Assembly: GCF_932294415.1 (NCBI RefSeq)
Contig: NC_065535.1
Span: forward strand, 15,290,282 to 15,354,281
Source of the DNA: Quercus robur
Lineage: Eukaryota; Streptophyta; Magnoliopsida; Fagales; Fagaceae
Length of the DNA stretch: 64,000 nucleotides
Direction: 5' to 3'
Below are positions 24,428 to 34,713 of the stretch, piece after piece. Below the pieces are notes generated by a model, which had not been told where the DNA came from, did no database searches, and saw nothing but the letters and a program-made list of their open reading frames with translations. Position 1 is the first letter of the stretch; every line of letters begins with the position of its first letter. Made by a program: the position numbers and the translations under genes.

Positions 24428-25819
24428 GATGATGATCTTAATCTATCAATCGCTCTATTTTTTTTTCCTGGGTTTCAAGGCATCTAAAGCTTCGATGCTG
24501 TTAGTTATTTATGTACTTATCCATGATGCGCGAGAGTACCCAAGTCCCACGAAGGAGAAAAGAAAGTACCAAGAAATAGCTAAGCAAGGGAGAAAAGTAT
24601 AAAGACTTTCACTATGGAGTTTTTTTGGACTCTCTCTCTCTCTCTCTTTCTTGAATTTGTCTCTAATTACTATTATTATCCTGATAAAGTTATAATACTG
24701 TAATACTTTGTTTTTTTTTTCTTGCCCCTAATACGTGCTAAGTAATTAAGGGAGAGAAGAGAGAACATAAACGTAGAAATAAAGCTCGGGTTTGGTGAGA
24801 GAGGTCCATGTAATAAACTCCCAATAGTCAAGGGCGTGTCACGAAAACCAATCACCGCACGTAGATTTCCTGAGCTGTTGGGCCCATTCAAATAACTATT
24901 GATCCAGTTCTGCATTTTTTTTTTTTTTTTTGTGGCCCAAAAATAAAAACATCCAGTTCTGCATTTTCCTTTCTGCTCATTTGCCAAGATGTGAACACAT
25001 TTTTTTTTTTTTTTTGAGAAGCAGATGTGAACACATCTAACCACGAATGACGGAAGAGGAGGAAAGTCAAGGTCTTCACTATGCCTCCACCAAGTATTTT
25101 TGATAATTGAATACTGGATTTTAGTCTCAATCATGAGTTTTATAATTTAACTGACACTTATTGGTGTCTTAATACAAATAAAGAACAATGTTCATGGAAA
25201 GAACATCATAAATTTAAAATTCTGTCGTTATATATATTTTTATTTTAAAAAATGAAAAAAAATTATTTTATGATAGAAGTTAAAGATTTCTTAGAATATA
25301 AAAATATATAGTTCCACCTTATTTAAAGTTAAGTATCAATATAACCTCTTGAGGCCACTCACAAAGAATTCCTCCAAGTAATAACTTGGTGTATGTGGGA
25401 CAGTGCATATATCTGAAAGAATAGTCTAATACTTAAAAAGTTATGACTCTCGTTTATCAAAAATTAAAAAAAAAAAAAAAAAAAAAAAGTCTTTGCAAGA
25501 TTAAAAAAATATATTTAAAATGTGCACATTTATAGATTTAATAAAATTTTACTTTTTTGGGAGTTTTATTTTTTATTTTTAGGTACTCTTTGAATCATTG
25601 AATCTTAAAACTTTGAGTCAATTCTTACGAAATAAAGTTAAGCGAATTTCTACTGGCTGTGCCTGTGTGGGTCCATCTAGATGGGGCCTTATTTTTATGA
25701 CAATGATCTTAAAAAATAAAAATAAAAAATAAAAAATTATGGCAATGTAAGAAAACATCTATAAAGTGATGAAAAATGGTTTTAAATTGTGCAAACATGA
25801 AATGAAACACCTTATCCTA
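24428..25819. other. 5' flank of the RLCK gene and intergenic DNA
   Basis: The first few hundred bases should hold the promoter and leader of the minus-strand kinase gene. A TC/GA microsatellite at about 24632-24650 is visible, but I could not pick a convincing TATA box. The remainder is AT-rich with poly(T) tracts (24916-24931, 25001-25015) and a poly(A) at about 25467-25489. No gene was seen. Confidence 0.4.
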
Positions 25820-26892
25820 GACTTGGAAATTGATGCACTCCAGTCAAATGTTTTTGCTAAATGAAGTGAATCAAAGACTAAGAAACTAATCTTTCTAAGT
25901 ATTTTTTTTTTTTTAGAGAAATCTTTCTTTCTTAGTATTTATTAGATAGAAGACTAAGAAACAACATTAGTACAATGTCAGGGCCTTTCAAAAATAAAAA
26001 TAAAAAGTACAATGTCAAGGCGTGGAAAACGAAACAACCTTGTTAGTTGCATTACTTTACCTCTATAGGATATACTGACCAGATTAATACGTGATGTAAT
26101 TATCATTATTATTATTTCTAATCCGTAGTGTGTAATTGTGGCTAGTGAGAATGAGAAGGAAACAACAAAAATTATCTTTCCTAATGTTAGCGACGTTTCT
26201 CAAAAATCTAAGCTGAAAAAGAAGCATAAATTTAAAAATTAATCAATATTTGATGCACTCCAGTCAAATGTTTTTGCTAAAGGAAGTGAATCAAAGACTA
26301 AGAAACTAATCTTTCTTAGTATTTACTAGATAGAAGACTAAGAAACAGCATTTAGTACAATGTCAGGGCGTGGAAAACGAAATAACCTTTTTAGTTGCAT
26401 TACTTTACCTATACTGACCAGATTAATACGGTGTGTATCATTATTATTATTTCTAATCCGTAGCGTGTAATTGTGGCTTGTCAGAATGAAAAGGAAACAA
26501 CAAAAATTATCTTTCCTAATGTTAGCGACGTTTCTCAAAAATCTAAGCTGAAAAAGAAGCATAAATTTAAAAATTAATCAATATTTGAAGCACATTAATG
26601 ATCTTTCTATAATTTAAATATGGGAAATACCCATAAGACACTCATTAATAATCTATTTTAGAACCTCTGATAGGATATACTGACCAAATTAATACGTTGT
26701 GTAATTATCATTATTATTATTTCTAATCCGTAGCGTGTAATTGTAGCTTGTGAGAATGAAAAGGAAACAACAAAAATTATCTTTACTAATGTTAGCGACG
26801 TTTCTCAAAAATCTAAGCTGAAAAAGAAGCATAAATTCAAAAATTAATCAATATTTGAAGCACATGAATGATCTTTCTATAATTTAAATATG
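25820..26892. repeat. three imperfect tandem copies of a 270-430 bp unit
   Basis: The block CTGACCA.ATTAATACG... TCATTATTATTATTTCTAAT ... GTTAGCGACGTTTCTC ... AAAAATTAATCAATATTTGA occurs at about 26070-26250, 26410-26585 and 26680-26860. The upstream block GATGCACTCCAGTCAAATG occurs at 25831 and 26251. Copies two and three also share a following stretch with ATTAATAATC. Pairwise identity is clearly high. There is no coding signal, so this is a local segmental tandem duplication. Confidence 0.85.
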
Positions 26893-27063
26893 AGAAATGC
26901 CCTTAGGGCACTTATTAATAATCCATTTAAAAAAAGTTTTTATAGGAAATGAAAAAAAAATAATTAATATTTTGACAGCTTTTTTTATTTTCCATAAAAG
27001 TGATAACAAAACTTTCCTAAAATAGATTATTAATGAGTGCCCTTAGAGTACTCGTTAGCATAA
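26893..27063. repeat. MITE-like inverted-repeat element B1
   Basis: The left end ATGCCCTTAGGGCACTTATT and the right side AATGAGTGCCCTTAGAGTAC are inverted copies, with AT-rich DNA between. Total length is about 170 bp. A related, more diverged copy is at 30008-30179. Confidence 0.6.
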
Positions 27064-28090
27064 CCCTTTAAATATATGGTTTTGATTCTTTTGACTGTGG
27101 TCAATAAAATATAAGCGAAGTAGGTGCATTCGTATTTAAGAACCTTCACCTTAACAGAGCTTTGAAAAAAAAAAAAAAAACCTTCACCAATAAAATTGAA
27201 GTATGGGGTTTTGACTATTATCAGAAAAATAAAATAGAATAAGTGCAACCCTATTCAAGAACATTCTGAATTTCTCTTAGGCCAAATACTCAGACAGAAC
27301 TTATTTATTTTATTTATTTTGAGATAATACTTCCCTTTCATTTCATCTCTCCCATTCTGTGCATCTGTAGGTTATTGACGAAGTCTGAAAGGCAAGTCAA
27401 CATGACTTTTTCATGTGACATTCATACACACAGAGATACCTAATTGGACAGGAAGTCAATGTCATTTGTGACCTTTTCATACACAGAAATGCAACGGTGT
27501 TAAAGTTCAAGAAAATGAGATTCAAGTGGCCTCGAGAAATTAAAGAAATGAAAATGAAATCTTATAACCAAGGAATAGGGAATAGGGAATTCAAAGTCAT
27601 TGCTTGATGTTCTTAACTCTTTAAGAATATTGAGGCTCACAGCTGTAAGATCCTCATTTAATCATATATAGTACTCTTTTCTTTCTTAAAAAAACAAAAA
27701 CTAGGACTTAATCAACACTCATTCCTCTTAATAAATAAGGAAGATAGTTCCTTATTTTTTATGACAATTAAATGTAGGTTCTTAAATACCTAAGTTACCT
27801 TGTAAAAATAAGATAGTTTATGATATGTTTAATGGGTCTCATCTAGTTTCCCTTAAAAACTACTTGGATAAAAGAGCCATTGAACGTGATTAAAGCTAGC
27901 AAGTAGCAAAGCTAGGTAATATACATGAGTACATGATCATGTCTCCATTGACCTCAATCGAAAATTAATTGACACTTATATGAGGTTATACAGTGTGGTA
28001 ATGATAATCTTCTCTTTTAGCTTCACAGGTATAGAAGATGATTGCTAATTTTAGTTTGCTTACAATTAATAATGGTCTCCAACTCTCCAT
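27064..28090. other. intergenic AT-rich DNA, no gene seen
   Basis: No ORF with recognisable domains and no clear repeats beyond poly(A) tracts (27166-27181). Confidence 0.45.
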
Positions 28091-28134
28091 CGTGAGCGTT
28101 TGGTTTTAGCTGAAACCAACGTTCACGTTTCCGT

Positions 28135-28166
<32 letters not shown>

Positions 28167-28376
28167 CAGCGCATGAACAGTAAATTTATTGTGTAGAGAC
28201 AAAAATTACTGTTCATATACTGTAGCAGTACTGTTCACGTACTGTAGTAGCACTGTTCACGCATTAAAAATATTAAAAATGGGTCCCGCGGTACTTTTCA
28301 CACTTTTAAAAATTATTTTGCTACAGTGTTTTCAGTTTTCAGTTTCAGCAACAATAAGTTCAATCCAAACGGACCC
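28091..28376. repeat. MITE-like element with GCGTTTGG/CCAAACGG ends
   Basis: The left end GTGAGCGTTTGGTTTT and the right end CAATCCAAACGGACCC are imperfect inverted repeats. The inside has a poly(T) tract (28137-28166) and three tandem-like ACTGTTCAC.TACTGTAG words. It is non-coding, and the target duplication could not be settled. Confidence 0.55.
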
Positions 28377-28469
28377 ATCATGTTGGGCTTGGGATACGTT
28401 AGAACATATGTGAATCATGTTAGGAATATATGTCATTTATAATTGGGTGATCCTTTGACAAAACACACT

Positions 28470-29830
28470 TTACTTGTAATTGGGTAGATCTATGATGTAT
28501 TTAATACTTCAAGGAACAAGGTTTCAAGTCCAAGTATTAAAACCATGCAAATCTGTCCAAGAATCAAGTGAAGAAGTGTTAGATTTTAAAGCTCAACAGC
28601 TAGCTAGACAGATAGAATCTGATGATGTGCAAATTATCAGTCTTGTAGGTTCGTCCAGACAGAGCTGAATCTGTGTCACCAACTCTACAAATGTAGAACA
28701 ATGGCTCTCTTAAGGTGGTCACCGATGTGGTGTTTGCCACAACGTCTTCGATGCCAAAGTTAGTATATATGGGAGTTTTTAGAGAATAATAAGAATGTTC
28801 TGATTATAAGAGTATTTTTGGATGAATCTCTCTCTCTCTACCTGGTTTGTCTCTGGTCAGTATGTATATATACAGCTTTATGGTTTCTAGCCGTTGGGGC
28901 CTTAATTGTAGCTTTAGTGCCCTTTTTTGAAACGCCTCAAGGCTCATGAATACGAGTTTTGATGAGGCTCCAACGATTTGCCACTTGATTGGTAACTGCC
29001 CAAGGCATTGAATGCACTTATTAATGATTCGCTTGTGTTTGTCCGTGTCGTGCCAAGATGGACGAGTATATTTTGTAAAGTCGTCCAGGAAGGGGAGTTC
29101 GTCAATCTCGTTAGAATCTATCGAGGTTTAAAAGGCCGTGTAAACTCGATGCTCGACAACTGCTCGATAGATAAGCTATCTATCGAGATTTACGAAAATC
29201 AAATTTTCAGTTTTGATTTCACTCCAATCCGTGTATATTTGTTTAGGCCTTTTTTTCTCACAATCCTAAACATATATAAGGATTATTTTAAGGGCCGTCA
29301 CAACTAATGCAACTGAATGCAAAAGTTTTTCAGAAGGATATTGTGACCAGAGACATATGCCCTAGTTCATCTTCCTCTTCAAGAAGTTGTTGCGTTTGTA
29401 CACCGTAGGGTTTTGTAACCAAGGAGTTTCGTGATTTTCATCGTGTTAATGAACAGAAGAATTTTACAATCAACATCCTTCTCAAGTTGGCGGCTAGTCA
29501 TATACTTGGATCCGTGCATCGATTGGTTAGCCACGTACTGGGAGCCGTGCATTAAAAGGAGAGATTGTCACTACAGAACAAGTCCAATTGGGTATTGGGG
29601 TAAAGGTTCAACTGTAGGTTGGTATAAGGTACTAGGATTCTTTTACTTATAACCGCTTGTTATGATAATAGTGGATTCTCGAGAATGGTGACCTTAAAAT
29701 CATCCAGTGGGATTTTTGCCTTGAAGGTTTCCCCATTCATAAACAAATCATCGTGTCAACTTTATTTTCCGCTGCATATTAACTTAGTTGGTGATTTGTT
29801 TATACTACCACGCATATTGTATATTAATTA
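28470..29830 (+). mobile_element. Ty1/copia-type LTR remnant with a second LTR fragment nested in it
   Basis: The outer sequence has AAAGCTCAACAGCTAGCTAG near 28580, CTATCGAG stem words near 29115-29180, AACATATATAAGGATTATTT as a probable promoter/start region near 29270, and GGATTTTTGCC...TTTCCGCTGC near 29705-29780. This is the order I associate with long copia (Maximus/SIRE-like) LTRs. From about 28640 to 29110 it is interrupted by the LTR family also seen at 15.9-17.3 kb (TCGTCCAGA, GTCACCGATGTGGTG, GATGCCAAAGTTAG, GCCGTTGGGG). No internal ORFs are attached, so it may be a solo LTR. Borders are approximate. Confidence 0.5.
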
Positions 29831-30007
29831 GATTAATTAATTAACTTGACTAAATTAATTGATTAATTCATCACAAGAGGTCAATACATTATTGGTCTAT
29901 CAGGATACTTAAATATTAATTAGAGTAAGATTGCAAGGCAAGCTACATGCATGCGCAACTAATTATATAGAGTCATTTGCATTGTAATATATATTGGATT
30001 TTGTTAA

Positions 30008-30179
30008 TGGATGTTCTAAGAGTACCTGTTGATGAACCATCTTAGAAATATTTTTATGCAAAAAAGGGAAAAAAACTGATTTTTTTACCATTTTTTTCTA
30101 TTTTTCATAAAAGTGGTATCAAATATTTTTTTAAATGATCCATAAACAAATGTTTTGAGAGCACTCATTTACTAGACCC
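30008..30179. repeat. MITE-like inverted-repeat element B2
   Basis: The left side ATGGATGTTCTAAGAGTACC and the right side ATGTTTTGAGAGCACTCATT are inverted copies around an AT-rich middle with a TTTTTCATAAAAGTG core, also seen inside B1. Same family as 26893-27063. Confidence 0.5.
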
Positions 30180-30759
30180 ATATATATTTGTTCTTACAAT
30201 AAGCAGGATAGGGAAGTTTCGAACTCAAGTTCACACTATAAGAAGAATCGGATAATCTCATTTGACCTACAAAAGTTTAAGAGCAACCAAAACAGCAGTA
30301 AACGATGTAGATATCTATAATCTATATGGACCAAGGTTGTTATGCACTGTTAATTAGTTGTCATGCATATGTGATAGTGAGATATACCAAATAGTGCAGA
30401 GAAATTCTCAGAAAAGAGTCAGCTCATGGTTCCTAATTAATTTCTTTAGCTTGTAATTCACGTTTCAGACAATAAATAAAATGACATCCTAATTCCCAAC
30501 CAGATATTACTCTGCCGGCCAAATCTTAATTTCCCATGTGTATAAATCAAAGAAAACAAATATGGAGCAATGTTTACCCTTGCAACAGTGACAGGCGCAG
30601 GCACCTTGCCTCAAAACGTTTGGACTTTGGACTTGGAGATTATTATTTGGGTCAGAGATCAAATTTAAAAAAAAAAAAAAAACAAACGAACAAACAAAAA
30701 CAAAAACAAAAATACAAAAGAAAGAAAATTTATTAAGTAATTAACCCCTAAATTTTGAA

Positions 30760-31500
30760 ATAAAACTCTAAGGGCACAATTTGATCCAGGGCCCAAAAAT
30801 GACTCAGATAATGGCCCAATAAGCTCACTACAATAGATTTGTTATAGAATGAGTTATATATTGAACGCTCAATTAATTAAAAGTTAATCACAATGAGATA
30901 GGAAGCAAATGAAATAACTAGGGCAACAAGTTTAAAAGGAAAAATACTCCTCGGTCAAGCTCGAGGAAGGTCTATTTTTATATATGTATGTCTTTCTCAC
31001 TTATACAGATGTTTCAGTTCTTGGTTACAAAGTTCTCTCTTTTCCTCTTTTTTTTCTTTGTCATCTCCCACATATGGATCTTCCTTTTCCTTTTATATCT
31101 AAACACAAATCATCTTATTCTTACACTTGAAGGGCTAAGATTACATTCCTAGGACTTCTGTCTCATCCGAAACATACTAGTAAGCTTTTACTCTGCAATT
31201 TTAGCTGTGCCACCACTATTCACGGTCATTTCCTCATTAATGCAGCTAGGGGAGTGGTTGTCTTGTATTTAATGCGAAGGGGATGGCTTCTACACCCTTC
31301 TTCATTCATCCTTCTCGTGTTCCATGCTAAGTCTGCATTCTTTCTTTTTTGATGTTTTAACTTCATGTGCCTCACACAACTAGTGCTCGTCCCCGAGGTC
31401 TGAGGTGTATCCTTAGAAATAACCTTGGTTGCCTGTTTAAATCAGACTTGAATCCTCATCCTCACAAGAATCATACCAACTTTTGAATTAATAGTTACAG
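30760..31500. mobile_element. probable degraded gypsy LTR
   Basis: Non-coding sequence with CTCCTCGGTCAAGCTCGAGG, GTCCCCGAGGTC and a TATATGTATG region, comparable in style to the CCTCGG-rich LTR region at 5.1-5.8 kb. No PBS, polypurine tract or partner LTR was found, so this is a tentative call. Confidence 0.35.
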
Positions 31501-31904
31501 TCTTTTGACTGCTTCATATTACAATTGTGGAAAAAATATTATTTATTCCAAAAGTGTAAGTTAAAAGAAAATGATTAATTTAATAATTTTTTTTTTTTTT
31601 TTGAGGGGGATAATGTATTTATTATTTTAATCCACTTCCTCTAGTGTATATTAGTGGGTCTAACATGTAAAATTTTAATAACATCGACAGTATGTTTTCA
31701 TTACATGATAAACTACTATTTTTCCTAATTAAATGTTTAGACTAAAATATAATATATAAAAATGCATTTTGCATTATAAAAAGTAAATTTATTTATTTTA
31801 TATCATAACTTTTACGACACACCATACATTATATTCTTTATTTTGTATTACATCTTAGTAAAATAATGTTTTTTTAACACCCACCAGCTTGTACTTTTTT
31901 ATAC

Positions 31905-31906
<2 letters not shown>

Positions 31907-31956
<50 letters not shown>
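31907..31956. repeat. (GA)25 microsatellite
   Basis: A pure GA run of about 50 bp. Confidence 0.97.
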
Positions 31957-31959
<3 letters not shown>

Positions 31960-31987
31960 TTAGATGCAAAATTTATGACTAAATGTA

Positions 31988-32326
31988 GGGCAAAAATGAG
32001 CTTTTGCTCCTTTCACGCAAAAGATGTAGCAAAATACCCATATTTTTTGAAACTATCTAGAAAGAAACCTCTATTTTGAAACTCAATTTTTAGAAAATCG
32101 AGTTATAGGCAATCAAAATTAAAAATAAATAAATAAATAAAATTAGGGAACTCGAGTTCCATGTGAATTTTTCCAAATAACTCGATTTTCATCAAATTGA
32201 GTTTTACATTGAAACTCGAATTTCTAAAAATCGAGTTTCAAAACAGGGGCATTTTACTAGATAGTTTTAGAACATGGGCATTTTGCTACATCTTTTGGGC
32301 AAAAGGGGAAAATCCCCATTTTGGCC
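31988..32326. mobile_element. MULE-type MITE (339 bp) with near-perfect 9-bp TSD
   Basis: The ends GGGCAAAAATGAGCTTTTGC and GGGAAAATCCCCATTTTGGCC begin long imperfect inverted arms of about 100 bp (ATGTAGCAAAATACCCAT against ATGGGCATTTTGCTACAT). The 9-bp flanks CTAAATGTA and CTAGATGTA differ at one base. Repeated CTCGATTT/AAATCGAG words lie near the centre. No ORF. Confidence 0.8.
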
Positions 32327-32829
32327 CTAGATGTAGTGTAGTTTTGTGCTTTTTGTGTGAATAGTATTATCTATAATGCATTGTTGTGGGTTTTGAACCC
32401 AATGAGAATGCTCTAATAGCTTAATAGGATATAGTTGATTTGATCACTCAACCATGTAACACCAATAAATCACCCACCTTTGTAGGTGAGATAGTACTTC
32501 CCCATGCACGAAGTGTTTGGGAGTTCAGGAAAAGGGGGTTTGAGTTGCACATCAGCAACATATTAATGGATATATATCTAACAACATCAACAAATATATA
32601 TATATATATATATTGCAGGTTCTTCTTTTTCTTATGTTAAAAATGAGAAGTATAATCTCTCTTTTAGTTTAAATATTGAAAACCCAATATTGGTTCTTAA
32701 AAGTTTGGAGTTGCATTTTTAGTATTTTTGAGGAATAATATAAGCTTAAAAAAATGGTGAAAAATCATTTTATTGATCAAGTGGTCAAGTTTGGGGAAAC
32801 CAATTGAAAGCTCAGCTAATGCTTAATGG

Positions 32830-33330
32830 AGGGTTTGGAGGTTTAATGCAGCAACTTAAATTTATTCATTAGGGAATAGGGATGCGTCATTTACCTGGTC
32901 TTAATTAAAGTTCAAGTGGTGCCAACAATAGGGAGAGGTTGTGTAGAGCCTATAGTAAATTGACAATGGATACTATTATTTCCAAAAGCAACAGTCAAAC
33001 ACTGGCTAATCATTGGCTTAAATCATGCCCTCGTTCTTCAATGTATAGTGGAAGACCAAATCCATTTAAATTTGAAAGAAATGTGGACTACGGATCCTTT
33101 GAAAGAGGATGGTACTTACTTAAAAAAAATCAAATAACATGATCATTGTGTTTATGCCAAGCCAACTCCACAAATGCGACAACAAAATCCACCAATATCA
33201 GCCAATAAGACTATGTAACACATGCTGTATAAAATCACATGAAATTCTTGCAAGTAGAATAAGGCATATTTTGTCAAAACAGTCTCTCCATGGAAAGCTG
33301 CATTCCTTCGTGGAAGATGAATAATTCGAG
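32830..33330 (+). pseudogene. LINE ORF2 relic (endonuclease joined to reverse transcriptase start)
   Basis: Broken frames give FTWS, then RERLCRAYSK, and PFKFERN..., the usual end of an L1-type endonuclease domain. These are followed almost at once by QPIRLCNTC...EILASRIRHILSK, which matches the start of the LINE reverse transcriptase (RPISLCN...ILA.R). The normal spacer between these parts is several hundred bases, so an internal deletion is likely. Stops and frameshifts throughout. Confidence 0.6.
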
Positions 33331-33468
33331 GCCTTTTCTTTTTTGTCCTCTTTTATTTGTAAGTGAAAATTTTGGTACGTAGAAAGGTAGAATAAACATT
33401 CAAAATAATTTGTTTATATTATTCGGTTGCTAAGAAATAGGAAAAGAAATTTGGAAAGCTGGAAACCA

Positions 33469-34063
33469 ATAGGGGTGGCAAAATTGAACACGACCGGCGA
33501 ATCCGACACGACACGAAATTAGTAAGTTATGAGTTGAGGTTTAATGAGTTCGTGTCATATTCGAGTTGACACAACTAACCCGTTTAATAAACGGGTTGAA
33601 TTAATATCCATCACATGGAACTCGTTTGACCTGTATAATAAAATAACATTTTACCAATACAGCCTTCAAACTCAAGATATATAAACTTATTAATTGTTTT
33701 GGTTTATTTACTTTGACATATTATGATTGATTATTTGTAATATTGAGATATACTTTAGTTTCGAATGATTATTTCGGATACAGTTACTTGTTAGTTCTAA
33801 ATTTTATATTGAAAATATTTATTTGTTTTGTTTTTCATAATTTATATTAATTTGGTTGACAATAAAATTAGTTTTTTTTTTTTTTTTGATAAAATCAAAT
33901 AAACATGTCGACACGACTAACTCGTTTAATAAATAAGTTGTGTTAAAGTTAAAGAATTTTGACTTGTTTAATAAACATGTCAGGTTAGAGTAAACCTATA
34001 TAGTCAAATATTCATGAGTTAACACGATACGAACTCGACACGCAAAGATGTATTGCCACCCTT
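33469..34063. mobile_element. non-autonomous hAT-like element (about 595 bp)
   Basis: The ends TAGGGGTGGCAAAAT and GTATTGCCACCCTT form terminal inverted repeats. The flanks GGAAACCA and GAAAACCA match at 7 of 8 positions, allowing for age. Subterminal words such as CCGTTTAATAAACGGG and CACGACTAAC.CGTTTAATAA occur near both ends. No ORF of note. Confidence 0.75.
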
Positions 34064-34713
34064 GAAAACCAGTAGAAAGTGGGCAATCCATCCCAAGTGC
34101 CCCAACCTGAGAAATATCGCACCCACCTGAGAGCAGTGTGCGTACAATCACCCGTACCCCTCGGCCAACATTGAATGGAGGCATCCTTGTTCATTTCAGG
34201 TGAGATTCATATGAAACGGAAACCGAAACCAACCCAACCCATGATCAACCTAATGACATGCATCTAGAACCCAATATCCATACTATACAATCAAAAAATT
34301 TATTTGTTTCTAGTGGAGGTACTTCAACAAGATAATCACATTATGATGGTGGAAACTTTATAGACTGGCACATTACAAGGAAAGAAATTCATCACTGGTG
34401 CATAGTAAACACATCTAAAGGATGGCATTTTCTAGCTACAAATATTCTCCACATGGAATTGAAGTAACATATAAGCACTATTCAAATAAACAAATGCATG
34501 TCAGCATTCCACCACACCTCTCATGATTTGACGGACCAATCAGAGAGAATAGCTCTATTCAGTATGTAATACAACCGTGCAACAGGTGCAGGAAGCCAGC
34601 TGGTGAAACTGCATTATAACACAGCTGGCATGTAATTCTGCTTGCAGCAGAAAGAGAGCTTCAAGGCTTTGTAACATAGAAGCTCCATCACCCATTTTAT
34701 TGCAGATCTAAAC
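34064..34713. other. 3' flank of SLU7
   Basis: Contains the expected 3' UTR of the minus-strand SLU7 gene directly below 34714. No other gene was seen. Two short overlapping ORFs near 34000-34194 run into the hAT element and have no known motif. Confidence 0.5.

Noticed and set aside
24372-24602. 76-codon + ORF
   Set aside because: It overlaps exon 1 and the leader of the RLCK gene on the other strand and shows no motif.
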